Shown here: positions 26,898-35,710 of the stretch, piece by piece | How the letters are laid out: every line of letters begins with the position of its first letter | Position numbering within the stretch: the first letter of the stretch is position 1 | Source: Propionispora vibrioides | Lineage (GTDB): Bacteria > Bacillota > Negativicutes > Propionisporales > Propionisporaceae | NCBI RefSeq assembly: GCF_900110485.1 | Contig: NZ_FODY01000007.1 | Span: 107,064 to 171,063, forward strand | DNA length: 64,000 bases | Direction: 5' to 3' | Program-made: the position numbers and the translations under genes | Notes under the pieces: generated by a model | Seen by the model: only the letters and a program-made list of their open reading frames with translations | Told to the model about the DNA's origin: nothing | Database searches by the model: none

Positions 26898-28955
26898 TTA
26901 TTCCTTTATATCCTTACTTTGTTTCAAAGCCCCCAGGCCGTCCTGCGCCACCGCCACATCGGCTTCGCCAAAGGTTTTCATATCGTTCAGCATGTGCAGC
27001 GAAGCGTCGAGAATGGTTATCCCCAACGCCGCCCCTGCCCCTTCCCGGTCCTGCAATGCCAAATGTAGATAAGCCGGAACGTCGCTCAAGTCCAGAGCGG
27101 TTTTCTGCAAGGTCAGCCGGCTGTAATGAGAACCGATCAGATAGGCGGCCGCCGCCGGCACCACTCTGGCCGCCAGCAAGCCTGCCGCCGCCGTTACCAG
27201 ATTATCCAGCACGACTGCCGTCTTATGAGCGGCGGCACCTACAATAACACCAACCCAGACAGCCAGCTCAAAGCCTTCCACGGCCGCCAGGAGAGTAACC
27301 GGGTCAAGCTCACCTGCCTGCATGCCGCTCAGGCGCCGCAGCAGTTCCCGGGCCTGCGCCAATTGCGCTTGTGTCAGTCCTTCCGTTCCTTCCAATTCCC
27401 GCTTATCCGCCAGCCAGGCCGTCAGCGCGGCAGCAGCCGGCACTTCCCGGCTGTCGCCTGTGGCAATACCGATGATCCGGGCACCACGGCCGGCCTCAAT
27501 CGCCGCCAAACGGACTCCCTGTCTGATGGCCTCTCTGATTAGACCGTGTCGTACCGGCAGCGCTGCTGCGTCTTCTTCCCCGGTAAATAATTGGGCTACC
27601 ACCAGATGAGCCTTGCAATGGCCGGCAGCCACCTGGAACACAGGCGACCGGTCCGCCTTATCCCCGCCATACTGCAACTGAATCAAGCTGCGCGATAAAT
27701 CGCGCGGTCTGGGATTGGCCGTTATACCGGCCAGCTTAACCGCTAAATGCTCCAGGGCATGAAGGCTCCCCAGCGGCTTGGTCAGATTGTCGACCCTGAT
27801 CTGACAGCGTTCCATGCTCGACCTGTCCAGCGGTAAAACCGCCGCCCCCAGGGCGGCAAGCAGGTCTTCCTCTCCGGCTGGTGCCGCCGTCAATTGGATA
27901 ATCTCTTCCCTGTCGGTCAATTCCGGCTGTCCGTTAGCGAACCGGAGCAGCTTTACCGAATAAGTCAGCATATTGACCACAAAAGAAGCGCCAATCGCTT
28001 CGCCCAGCCGCACCCCCAAATCCAGCATGGCATCAAGCCCCAGATAAGCCAAGGCCACCTTGTGAGCCGGTTCACCGGACAAATGGGACGGCGCCAGATA
28101 CGGTTTAATCCCTGGTGCTATCGCATAAGCCAGCAGCGCTGCCGCCGTAGTGTTCAGCCCGTCGATAACCACCAGGCAGCGATGAGCCGCCGCCCCCAGC
28201 ACAACACCGGCCAGGGTGCCTAATTCAAACCCGCCGATTTTACTCAGCACATCCAGCCCATCCTTGGGATCAGGACGGTTGACAGCCAGCACCTGTTCTA
28301 CGATAGCAATTTTAGCCGCCAAGCGACTGTCGGAAATGCCTGTTCCCCTGCCAGTGGCCTGGCGAGGCGGAATTCCCGTAAAAGCCGAAACAATCGCCGC
28401 ACTGACCGTCGTATTGCCAATACCCATTTCACCCAGACTAAAGCAGTTATATCCCTGTTTAACTTTTTCCCTGACGATTTCAATGCCTGTCTCGATGGCC
28501 TGAACCGCCTGTTCCCGGGTCATCGCCGGCCCTTCGGCCACATCCGCCGTACCATAGGCAATTTTACGGTGCCAAAGGCCGGGTACACCGGCCAGGTCGA
28601 CGGCAACGCCTACATCGACCACCGCCATGTCGGAACCGGAAAAGTTGGCCAGGGCATTGGCACTGGCGCCTTGCGAGCAGACATAGTTTTTAGTCATTTG
28701 TGCTGTGGTCTCAATCGGATAAGCGCTAACCGACCGTCTCGCCACCCCGTGATCGGCACAGGCAACCACCATGCAGCATTTCGGCATCGTTGGCGCTGCC
28801 GTCCCCGTAATACCAGCATACTGCACGACCAGTTCCCGCAGCCTGCCGATATCCTGACTGTCCTTAAGCAAATTTTCCATCTCGCCATGCACGGCGGTCA
28901 TCGCCGCTTTATCCAGACCGGCAATACCGGCAATGGTTTCGTTCAGTAATTTCAT
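26898..28955 (-). CDS. cobT: Tandem CobT-type phosphoribosyltransferase (possible ArsA-ArsB fusion)
   Basis: 685 residues, about twice CobT length: two CobT-like domains in one chain. CobT-type enzymes make the alpha-ribotide of the cobamide lower ligand from nicotinate mononucleotide. Domain 1 (about 1-350) keeps 'GEMGIGNTT' (175-183) and the C-terminal acidic site, Glu319 in 'RLGEAIGAS', but lacks the N-terminal TKPPGSL element. Domain 2 (about 366-685) has that element ('TKPLGSL', 392-398) and Glu638 in 'DREGAGAAL', but lacks GEMGIGNTT. In Sporomusa and Veillonella two separate CobT homologues, ArsA and ArsB, act together to attach phenol or p-cresol; this protein may be a fused form. Own transcription unit; no cobalamin riboswitch seen upstream. 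Confidence 0.85.
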   Translation of the reverse strand: MKLLNETIAGIAGLDKAAMTAVHGEMENLLKDSQDIGRLRELVVQYAGITGTAAPTMPKCCMVVACADHGVARRSVSAYPIETTAQMTKNYVCSQGASANALANFSGSDMAVVDVGVAVDLAGVPGLWHRKIAYGTADVAEGPAMTREQAVQAIETGIEIVREKVKQGYNCFSLGEMGIGNTTVSAAIVSAFTGIPPRQATGRGTGISDSRLAAKIAIVEQVLAVNRPDPKDGLDVLSKIGGFELGTLAGVVLGAAAHRCLVVIDGLNTTAAALLAYAIAPGIKPYLAPSHLSGEPAHKVALAYLGLDAMLDLGVRLGEAIGASFVVNMLTYSVKLLRFANGQPELTDREEIIQLTAAPAGEEDLLAALGAAVLPLDRSSMERCQIRVDNLTKPLGSLHALEHLAVKLAGITANPRPRDLSRSLIQLQYGGDKADRSPVFQVAAGHCKAHLVVAQLFTGEEDAAALPVRHGLIREAIRQGVRLAAIEAGRGARIIGIATGDSREVPAAAALTAWLADKRELEGTEGLTQAQLAQARELLRRLSGMQAGELDPVTLLAAVEGFELAVWVGVIVGAAAHKTAVVLDNLVTAAAGLLAARVVPAAAAYLIGSHYSRLTLQKTALDLSDVPAYLHLALQDREGAGAALGITILDASLHMLNDMKTFGEADVAVAQDGLGALKQSKDIKE

Positions 28956-29017
28956 AATTGCCTCCTAAATTCTTCTTCTCCCGGCGAACACTTTACTGCT
29001 GTCGCCAACACTACAAA

Positions 29018-29074
29018 AGGGCCCGTTCGCAACAAGACAGGCAGTACCTGCCACTTTGGCTGCAAACGGGCTCC
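29018..29074 (-). terminator. Terminator of the metallo-hydrolase gene
   Basis: GCCCGTTTGCAGCCAA pairs with TTGTTGCGAACGGGC (29021-29035 with 29056-29071), followed by TTTT on the minus strand. It separates this gene from the CobT gene below. Confidence 0.75.
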
Positions 29075-29087
29075 GTTGAGTTTGCCT

Positions 29088-29750
29088 TTATAAAAGTTTT
29101 AATACCTGATCTTTGGTAAAGGGGCCGCCGTGGCCACCGTAAAACAGGCTGGCCTGACTCAACAAATGCCGTACGCTGGTCAACAGGCGCTGCTCATCGG
29201 TAGCAAAATACGCCAAACAGGGTTCTCCGGTAAACGGCGACGGCACAAGGATATCGCCGACCAAAGCCTGTCCCGAGGCCAGCACGACCGAGATGGAGCA
29301 GTCGGTATGCCCCGGAGTATATACCGCCCTGCCGTCAATTCCATAGTCACCCAGGTCAAATTCCTCGCCGGTCATGATAATATCCGGCTCTACCGGCGCG
29401 GCAACCAGCGGCAGATTAGGGCGCAGCATTTTAAGCACCTTTTCGCCTAACTCGTTGCGGGCCACAGCAGGAGCATGCCCGCCGTTCCGTAAAAGTGGTG
29501 CCGCTTTTTCATGACAAAGCAGCGGTGCACCGGTCATGGTCTTGAGCAGCGCGGCCTGCCCGTAATGATCGGCATGGCCGTGGGTAACCACAATCAATTG
29601 GATATCCCTAGCCTGCAAGCCCAGGCGGGCAAATTCTGCCGCATACCGTGTCTCGTCGACATGAATTCCCGTATCCACCAGCAACAGCCCCCGCTCCCTG
29701 ACCAGCAGCGCGTTGGCAAAGCCTAATACTAATGTATGTATTTCCGTCAT
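29088..29750 (-). CDS. MBL-fold metallo-hydrolase
   Basis: 220 residues with the metallo-beta-lactamase signature 'VVTHGHADHYGQ' (HxHxDH) at about residues 54-65, a later 'VYTPGHTDCSI' and the terminal His in 'YGGHGGPF'. Likely a glyoxalase II-like or related hydrolase binding two metals; substrate unknown. Single gene with a terminator on each side. Confidence 0.85.
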   Translation of the reverse strand: MTEIHTLVLGFANALLVRERGLLLVDTGIHVDETRYAAEFARLGLQARDIQLIVVTHGHADHYGQAALLKTMTGAPLLCHEKAAPLLRNGGHAPAVARNELGEKVLKMLRPNLPLVAAPVEPDIIMTGEEFDLGDYGIDGRAVYTPGHTDCSISVVLASGQALVGDILVPSPFTGEPCLAYFATDEQRLLTSVRHLLSQASLFYGGHGGPFTKDQVLKLL

Positions 29751-29789
29751 CCTGTCTCGCCCTTATCTTAAATTTCGTCGAAAATGAAA

Positions 29790-29836
29790 ACCAGCCCACC
29801 GCACGCCTCCGGCGGCATAGTGGGCTGTGCTTTTTC
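29790..29836 (-). terminator. Terminator of the downstream MCP gene
   Basis: CAGCCCAC (29792-29799) pairs with GTGGGCTG (29820-29827), with an inner GCCTCCGGC loop; TTTTC on the minus-strand exit. Confidence 0.65.
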
Positions 29837-29870
29837 ATCATATTCGATGTTTTCCCGTTTGTCAAATCCT

Positions 29871-30034
29871 AGGGAACCACTGATTTATTCACACTGCATA
29901 TCCTGGCGGATCTTTTTCCGCCTGGCTGCGTCAGCAAAAAACTTGAAATAGGAACCGCTATTCCTGCGGTTTTACTTCCTTGCCAGCCGAAAAAATCTCT
30001 CGACAGACCGGCAAGCTCATTAAATCGATTCTCT
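29871..30034. repeat. Family 2-related palindromic element, subtype 2b
   Basis: Matches family 2 in GGCGGATCTTTTT, AAACTTGAAATAG, CCGCTATTCCTGC and the TTGCC...AAAAATC right arm, but has different ends (GGGAACCACTGATTTATTC, and ATTAAATCGATTCTCT). It fills the gap between the MCP gene and its terminator. Confidence 0.6.
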
Positions 30035-30083
30035 AGTGCATATTGCAACTAGCCCGCTCCGTCCGGGCGAATGACAAACACCG

Positions 30084-31397
30084 CTATATTCTAAACTTGG
30101 CCACCGCTGCCTGCAACTCACCAGCCAGTTGAGCCAAGCTTTGGCTTGCCGAGGCAATTTCCTCCATGGAAGCCGATTGTTCCTCTGTGGCAGCCGATAC
30201 GTTCTGGGCCTCGGAAGAGGTCGCCGTGCTGACTTTGGCAACGTCCTGAATACCTGTTGCCATTTCTTCACTGCCGGCAGCCATATGATCAATCGACTGG
30301 GCAATACCGTCAATTTGTTCCGACAGAACTACAATGGAATCCACAATTTTCCCAAAAGCCTCCCCGGTTGAATTAACCATCCGGATTCCTGCCCGGATGC
30401 CCTCCGCTCCGGCTTGGGTAGCAGTGACCGCCTGTTCCATATTTACCTGATTTTTGGTAATCAAGGTGCCAATTTGCTGTGCCGCCTGATTGGAGCCTTC
30501 GGCCAGCTTCCGGACCTCTTCGGCTACAACGGCGAAGCCGCGGCCATGTTCTCCTGCCCGAGCCGCTTCGATAGCGGCGTTTAAAGCCAGCAAATTAGTC
30601 TGTCCCGCAATGGAAGAAATCAGCGTAACAATTTCCCCGATTTCCCGCGAGCCGCTGGATAGTTCCTCAATAGCCTGCTGTACGGCGTCCGAGCCTTCCC
30701 CGATACGGTTGATTTGTTCCACCGTCTGCTCTACCGCCTGCCGTCCCTGTTCAGCCTCAGTCGACGTATTCTGGGCAATATGCGCCACATCGCCGGCTGC
30801 TCTGACCACTTCTTTGGTACTTTGCATAATGGCGTCGGCAATCATGGCTATGTACTCGGCCGAACCTGCCTGTTTTTCCGTTCCCTGGGCAATTTCCGTA
30901 ATCGAGCCGGCTACCTGATTAGCCGCCTCAGCCGACTGATGAGCGCTGGCTGTCAGTTCCTCACTGGAAGCGGCCACCTGCTCGGCCTGGGATAAAACCT
31001 GAGCCACAAGAGCGCGGAGTGAAGTCCGCATATCGTTAATGCATTGGGCCAGTTGACCGATTTCGTCCTCAGAAGTAACCAATGCCGGCCGCGCTCTCAG
31101 ATCGCCCTGAGACAACAGCAAGCATTCATCGCGCATCAACTTAATCGGTTCCGCCAGCCGGCCGCTCACTACCATAATATAAATTGCCACCAGCACCAAT
31201 AGAACAAAAGATGCCCCCACCAATGCCGGTGTTAATGAACCTATAGCTGCCAGCGCTTTTTCTTCCGGCAGATTAGCCAGCAATGATTGCCGGGACAAAT
31301 AATAACCGATGGCCGACAATACGACAGCCGTTATAATTTGCACCGGCAGAAAAGCAAGCAGAAATCTCGTTCGAAGAGTAGTCATGTCCAATTCCAT
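30084..31397 (-). CDS. Methyl-accepting chemotaxis protein with minimal periplasmic loop
   Basis: About 437 residues. Two membrane helices ('[23 protein letters not shown]' and '[19 protein letters not shown]' regions) are separated by only ~25-30 residues, so there is little room for an external sensor; HAMP follows, then the signalling domain with tip '[32 protein letters not shown]'. Starts at 31397, 31391 (TTG) and 31385 all fall behind an AGGGGG; I give 31397. It may sense membrane state or a partner protein. The long untranslated region upstream carries structured elements and a c-di-GMP riboswitch. Confidence 0.88.
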   Translation of the reverse strand: MELDMTTLRTRFLLAFLPVQIITAVVLSAIGYYLSRQSLLANLPEEKALAAIGSLTPALVGASFVLLVLVAIYIMVVSGRLAEPIKLMRDECLLLSQGDLRARPALVTSEDEIGQLAQCINDMRTSLRALVAQVLSQAEQVAASSEELTASAHQSAEAANQVAGSITEIAQGTEKQAGSAEYIAMIADAIMQSTKEVVRAAGDVAHIAQNTSTEAEQGRQAVEQTVEQINRIGEGSDAVQQAIEELSSGSREIGEIVTLISSIAGQTNLLALNAAIEAARAGEHGRGFAVVAEEVRKLAEGSNQAAQQIGTLITKNQVNMEQAVTATQAGAEGIRAGIRMVNSTGEAFGKIVDSIVVLSEQIDGIAQSIDHMAAGSEEMATGIQDVAKVSTATSSEAQNVSAATEEQSASMEEIASASQSLAQLAGELQAAVAKFRI

Positions 31398-31485
31398 CCC
31401 CCTATTTCTCCAGTTCTCTAGAGCTATATTATATTTTATATTATTGAAAATTCGACAGATTCTAACTAATCCCTCCAACAGAATG

Positions 31486-31571
31486 CACCTGTTAGGGCTT
31501 GCCCGTTATTTTTTAGTATTTTCTCCCCCTCTCCGCCGGTTACGGCAAACATTTCAAGCCAGCCTAACAGG
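31486..31571 (-). other. Structured leader element upstream of the MCP gene
   Basis: Outer arms ACCTGTTAGG (31562-31571 on the minus strand) and CCTAACAGGT (31486-31495) pair perfectly and extend with GGCTTG/CAAGC; inside is a GCCG-TAAC-CGGC hairpin and a purine-rich strand GGAGAGGGGGAG. It matches no riboswitch class that I recognise. Confidence 0.4.
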
Positions 31572-31613
31572 TACAGCCACCTAACTATGCTGAAACTTAC
31601 CCTAATGGGCTAT

Positions 31614-31733
31614 TTACTCTGAAATTACAAGCACTTCACGGTTATGTTTCTGCAAGACCTTATTGGCATCGACCCACATGCAGCCGATAGACTCGCTTCC
31701 TTGCAAAAAAAACGGCTTATTCAATTTGCATTT
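31614..31733 (-). pseudogene. Remnant of an L,D-transpeptidase C-terminus
   Basis: A 39-codon open stretch preceded by a stop and without a start signal. It reads '...SIGCMWVDANKVLQ...' then '...EVLVISE' and stops. This resembles the end of a YkuD domain (compare S-x-GCVR-x-x-N-x-D), with Cys kept but the Arg after it lost. No catalytic His region survives upstream. I read it as the decayed tail of a gene that was once below the c-di-GMP riboswitch. Confidence 0.45.
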
Positions 31734-31876
31734 TCAAAGTAAACGGACCACTAGTCAGTGACAATCACTCCTGCGCCAGACCAAAATTGACGGTAAAAAC
31801 GTACTAGCCCGCACCCGTCAATCTCCAGCTTAACTGCCTAACCGAAAAATTGATCTAACCATACCCTATTTTATAA

Positions 31877-31902
31877 ATAAAAAACCAAGCTGTCGCCTGG
31901 CT
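31877..31902 (-). terminator. Expression-platform terminator of the c-di-GMP riboswitch
   Basis: CCAGGC-GACA-GCTTGG with one G-U pair, followed by TTTTTT on the minus strand, 13 nt after the aptamer. Confidence 0.7.
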
Positions 31903-31914
31903 AATATTACAATG

Positions 31915-31997
31915 GAGCAACCTGGCAATCATAGACAAAAAGTCCGTAGACCCATAGCTTTGCGCCCTTATTTTTCAATAAGTTTGCCGAATATCCT
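31915..31997 (-). ncRNA. c-di-GMP-I (GEMM) riboswitch aptamer
   Basis: On the minus strand the aptamer shows the class I landmarks in order: GGCAAAC, a GAAA tetraloop closed by TTATT/AATAA, GGGCGCAAAGC, then TATGGGTCTACGG, a short variable stem, ATGATTGCCAGGTTGC. The GNRA-type loop and GCCAGGTTGC receptor are both present. Downstream genes on this strand are a decayed L,D-transpeptidase fragment and, 500 bp on, an MCP gene. Confidence 0.85.
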
Positions 31998-32009
31998 TAA
32001 TTTGATTAT

Positions 32010-32038
32010 ATTATTCTACTTTATTCGGACGATGTCAA
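32010..32038 (-). promoter_or_regulatory. Promoter of the riboswitch transcript
   Basis: TTGACA (32038-32033), 17-bp spacer, AATAAT (32015-32010) on the minus strand, immediately before the aptamer. Confidence 0.6.
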
Positions 32039-32107
32039 TAAGAATCAGGACAAAATACCCAGTATCCAAACCATCGTCGCTCTTTTACAAGGCCGGACAT
32101 TGGCAGG

Positions 32108-32665
32108 CTACTCTTCACAGCCGCTGCAGCCGTCACAGCCGCCCTGGCCTACCCGTTCATAAGACGGCCGCCGGGGAACCGGGTAAGCGGCAGGTTTGGC
32201 AGGCACTGCCGCCAGTGCTGTCACATATTCGTCAGGTAATCCCTGTTCCCGGGCGCCCTCAAGAATAACATTCAGGTATTGCGTGCTGGGTATCTCCGGC
32301 TGGCCCAAACGGGCCTTCTTATAAATGGTCGCCGCTACTGGCGCTTCCCCGTCCACCGACACTTCCACCGGATAGTGAAAGTATTCTCCCGTCCCGTCAG
32401 CCCGGGCATCTTCACAGTTATCCAGGCGTTCCCAGTCATACGGCTCCAGACGGTACAACACACCCCATACGGCAGACTGAGGATCGGGAATCACGGTCTC
32501 AACCGCGCCGTCCCAGGTGCGGGAATAACCAAAAAAATCAACCCGGTGTCCCTCCAGCCGGGCAATGCCCAATACCTGGGGATTACCACACTTTAAGTGC
32601 ATCAATGCCCGATTGATATTGGCCCCGTAAGCAAAATACAAACGTTCCTCAATCTGTCTCATCAT
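32108..32665 (-). CDS. Gamma-glutamylcyclotransferase-fold (AIG2-like) protein
   Basis: 185 residues. 'YFAYGANINRALM' matches the YGSN motif of the gamma-glutamylcyclotransferase fold, and an acidic residue follows in 'EYFHYPV'. Such proteins cyclise gamma-glutamyl groups or share only the fold. The C-terminus ends in a short cysteine motif, GGCDGCSGCEE, unusual for the family and able to bind metal. Start at 32665: AGGGGG is 5 nt upstream, 18 nt after the stop of the aldo/keto reductase gene, with which it forms an operon. Confidence 0.78.
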   Translation of the reverse strand: MMRQIEERLYFAYGANINRALMHLKCGNPQVLGIARLEGHRVDFFGYSRTWDGAVETVIPDPQSAVWGVLYRLEPYDWERLDNCEDARADGTGEYFHYPVEVSVDGEAPVAATIYKKARLGQPEIPSTQYLNVILEGAREQGLPDEYVTALAAVPAKPAAYPVPRRPSYERVGQGGCDGCSGCEE

Positions 32666-32682
32666 GAATTCCCCCTGCTCGA

Positions 32683-33714
32683 TCAATTTCGTCCGGCTAG
32701 CCGGCGGTGCTCTGTAAACATTTCATAGTTCTTCCTGATAATCTGCGGAATGGCAAGTTCGTAAGGACATCGCGGCAGGCAGGCGCCACACTCCACACAG
32801 TTCGTCACACTCTCCATGGCCGCCTTGGAAAACTCAATGGAGACCTGCGGCGACATCCGCTTGGCCACAATGGGATAGCCCATGGCCGGTGTGATCATAA
32901 CCCCGTGCGGACAAGGCTGACAATATTCACAGCGACGGCAAAACCGCTGTCCCAGTTCCCGACGGTACTCTTCCATGGCCGCCAGATCTTCCGGCTTAAC
33001 CTGATTGGGCTTTTCATAGATGGTCAGTATTTCATCAATCGACGCAACCGAATCAAAACCGGGAATAGGAATAGCTTCGGGATACTGGCGCAGAAACTTA
33101 AACGCCAGCGCCGCATTATCCAGCGCCCCGCCGGCAAAGGGCTTCATCACGATATTGCCGAGATTCATTTCTTTGGCGATTTTGTGCAGTTCTTCCTTCG
33201 GCTCCTGTTCAATAAAATTAAACGGAAACTGGATGGTCTCAAACAAACCTGTTTTCACCAATTTGATGGCCATCGCCAGATTGTGGGACGTAATCCCGAG
33301 ATGCCTGATTTTCCCCTGTTCCCGGGCTTTCACCACGGCTTCCAGCGCGCCGCCCGGCGCCGTAATAGCCTGCCAGTCCTTTTCCTGCGACACCTGGTGC
33401 AATTGGTACAAATCAATGTAATCCGACCGGAGCATGCGCAGGCTATTTTCCAGGTGGGTCGTCGCCCCGGCGGCATCACGCCGGCCCGTTTTCGTGGCGA
33501 TGACCACCTTGGTCCGGCAATGGCCGAAGGCCTGGCCAATTTTGTCCTCACTGTCTTTATAGGCATTGGCCGTATCATAAAAGGTAATGCCCCGTTCCAG
33601 AGAATACTGCAGTATCTTAACCGCTTCTGAAGCCGGCAGGCGCAGAATGGGTATGCCGCCAAACCCCACCTCGGAAACAGTAAGATCCGTTTTTCCTAAT
33701 ATCCGGTATTGCAA
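32683..33714 (-). CDS. Aldo/keto reductase with C-terminal 4Fe-4S domain
   Basis: About 343 residues. N-terminal AKR barrel: 'LGKTDLTVSEVGFGG', catalytic Asp/Tyr in 'FYDTANAYKDSEDKIGQAFG', Lys in 'VIATKTGRRD', His in 'LYQLHQVSQ'. The C-terminus has ferredoxin-type cysteine motifs (CRRCEYCQPCPHG and CVECGACLPRCPYEL), suggesting electron exchange with an iron-sulfur partner, as in a group of anaerobe AKRs. The TTG start at 33714 gives the family-typical MQYRILGKT beginning with AAGGGGG 9 nt upstream; ATG 33723 abuts the ribosome site. Confidence 0.88.
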   Translation of the reverse strand: MQYRILGKTDLTVSEVGFGGIPILRLPASEAVKILQYSLERGITFYDTANAYKDSEDKIGQAFGHCRTKVVIATKTGRRDAAGATTHLENSLRMLRSDYIDLYQLHQVSQEKDWQAITAPGGALEAVVKAREQGKIRHLGITSHNLAMAIKLVKTGLFETIQFPFNFIEQEPKEELHKIAKEMNLGNIVMKPFAGGALDNAALAFKFLRQYPEAIPIPGFDSVASIDEILTIYEKPNQVKPEDLAAMEEYRRELGQRFCRRCEYCQPCPHGVMITPAMGYPIVAKRMSPQVSIEFSKAAMESVTNCVECGACLPRCPYELAIPQIIRKNYEMFTEHRRLAGRN

Positions 33715-33952
33715 AACAACCATCCCCCTTTGTATTATGCCGCCCGACACCAGCCGGCAGGACTTTTACTGCGCGGTACAACTCCCATCTTCTGTACGGC
33801 AAATGCAAATTCCTGCCAGCAGCCTTGCTTCTCATCCTGCCGGACCGACAAAATATTTATGTGCCGGGAATCTCTTTTTTATGATAAAAAATCCTGCTGC
33901 CTGTCATCGGTCTGCAAGGTGAAAAAGCCGGACAACCGCCTGAGGCCATAAA

Positions 33953-33996
33953 AGAGGCGCGGTCAAACACAAACTGTGTGTTTGGCCGCGCCTTTG
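33953..33996. terminator. Terminator of the RNase J gene
   Basis: AGGCGCGGTCAAACACA (33955-33971) pairs with TGTGTTTGGCCGCGCCT (33977-33993), 17 bp before the end of the coding region. Confidence 0.8.
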
Positions 33997-34012
33997 CTGC
34001 GCCTTGTCCGGG

Positions 34013-35674
34013 CTATACTTCCATAATGATCGGCAGGATCATCGGCTTTCTTCCGGTCTTGGTAAATAAATATTTTGTCAGCGAATCCCGCATGTCCGAC
34101 TTCATCGGCATCCATTCGGTAACCGGAGCATTTTGATACCGCTCCAGCACCTCCTTAACCACCCGCCGCGCTTCGTTGATCAGGTTGTCCGCATCGCGGA
34201 CATACACAAAGCCACGGGAGACGATATCCGGCCCGTCCAGTACCAGCCCGTTCTGCTTGTCCAGCGTAACCACTACGATCAGCACGCCGTCCTGCGATAA
34301 CTGCCGCCGGTCCCGCATGACAATATTGCCCACATCGCCAATTCCCAAACCATCGACAAAAATCTTGCCAGCCGTAACCTTGCCGGACACCCGGCCTGTT
34401 TCCCTCGTAAATTCCAGGACCTGTCCATTTTCGCCAATAAAAACATTCTCTTTCGGAATGCCCACCTCATTAGCCAGCTTGCCATGGAACTTGAGCATCC
34501 GGTATTCGCCATGGACCGGAATAAAGAATTTCGGACGGACCAGATTCAAGATGAGTTTTAATTCTTCCTGACTGCCGTGGCCGGACACGTGAATACCCGA
34601 AGAACGCTCGTAGACTACGTCTACCCCCAGACGCATCAGCGCGTCGATCGTCCGGCCTACCGACCGTTCGTTGCCCGGGATAGGGGTAGCGGCAATCAGC
34701 ACGGTATCGCCACGGTGAACTTCCATACTGCGGTGGTTCTGGAACGCCAGCCGGCTTAATGCCGCCATCGGTTCCCCCTGGCTGCCTGTCGTCAGAATCA
34801 GAATCTGATTATCCGGGTAGCGGTTGATTTCCTCCACCCCGATCAACACCCCATCGGGAATAGTCATATACCCCAGTTCAGCAGCCTTGGTGATAACCGT
34901 CACCATGCTGCGCCCCAGCAAAGCCACTTTGCGCCCAAACTCGTAGGCCGAGCTGATCGCCTGCTGCAGACGCAGCACGTTAGAGGCAAAGGTGGTCATA
35001 ATAATCCGGCCCTTGGCCGTCCGGAAATGTTCGTTCAGCGCCTCGGTTACCGTCCGTTCCGACTTGGTAAAACCGGGCCGTTCCGCGTTAGTGCTGTCCG
35101 ACAGAAGCACCAGCACGCCCTGGTCGCCTAATTCGGCAAATTTGTGAATATCAATAATCTTGCCGTCAACCGGTGTCTGATCAATCTTAAAGTCGCCGGT
35201 ATGCACCACCGTACCGATTGGCGTCTTAAAGTAAATACCCAGCGCATCGGCAATTGAATGGTTGACCTGGATAAAACCGACCTCAAACTGTCCGGCCCGG
35301 ATCATATCGCCCGGTGCCACCGGCATCAGGCTGTTGGCCTGTACGTTATACTCCCGCAGCCTGCCCTCCACCAAACCCAAGGTCAGACGGGAGCCGTACA
35401 CCGGCACGTCCACATGCTTCAACAGATAAAACAGCGAACCGATATGGTCTTCATGGCCGTGGGTCAACACCACCGCCCGGATTTTATCTTTATTATCCAG
35501 TAAATAGGTCATGTCCGGAATAACGAGGTCAATGCCCAGCATGTCCTCCTCCGGAAAAGCCATACCCGAATCCAGCACGACAATGTCGTCGCCATAGCAA
35601 AAGGCTGTCATATTCTTGCCAATTTCGCCAAGGCCCCCGATCGGGATAATTAATAATTTTTCATCACTACTCAA
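34013..35674 (-). CDS. rnj: Ribonuclease J
   Basis: 553 residues. Metallo-beta-lactamase/beta-CASP RNase with 5'-3' exonuclease and endonuclease activity in mRNA decay and rRNA maturation. Shows 'GGLGEIGKNM', 'LTHGHEDHIGSL' (metal site), 'HTGDFKID', 'SDSTNAERPG', 'TTGSQGEPMAAL' and the C-terminal 'HVSGHGSQEELK' and 'FIPVHGEYRML'. The TTG start at 35674 is favoured because TGGAGGG lies 8 nt upstream, giving MSSDEKLLIIPIGG; the ATG at 35710 has no such site. Monocistronic. Confidence 0.95.
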   Translation of the reverse strand: MSSDEKLLIIPIGGLGEIGKNMTAFCYGDDIVVLDSGMAFPEEDMLGIDLVIPDMTYLLDNKDKIRAVVLTHGHEDHIGSLFYLLKHVDVPVYGSRLTLGLVEGRLREYNVQANSLMPVAPGDMIRAGQFEVGFIQVNHSIADALGIYFKTPIGTVVHTGDFKIDQTPVDGKIIDIHKFAELGDQGVLVLLSDSTNAERPGFTKSERTVTEALNEHFRTAKGRIIMTTFASNVLRLQQAISSAYEFGRKVALLGRSMVTVITKAAELGYMTIPDGVLIGVEEINRYPDNQILILTTGSQGEPMAALSRLAFQNHRSMEVHRGDTVLIAATPIPGNERSVGRTIDALMRLGVDVVYERSSGIHVSGHGSQEELKLILNLVRPKFFIPVHGEYRMLKFHGKLANEVGIPKENVFIGENGQVLEFTRETGRVSGKVTAGKIFVDGLGIGDVGNIVMRDRRQLSQDGVLIVVVTLDKQNGLVLDGPDIVSRGFVYVRDADNLINEARRVVKEVLERYQNAPVTEWMPMKSDMRDSLTKYLFTKTGRKPMILPIIMEV

Positions 35675-35710
35675 GAAAATTTCCCTCCAAATGTACAATT
35701 TACTATTCAT

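Noticed and set aside
32707..33630. 307-codon plus-strand frame over the aldo/keto reductase gene
   Set aside because: Antisense shadow with no recognisable motif.
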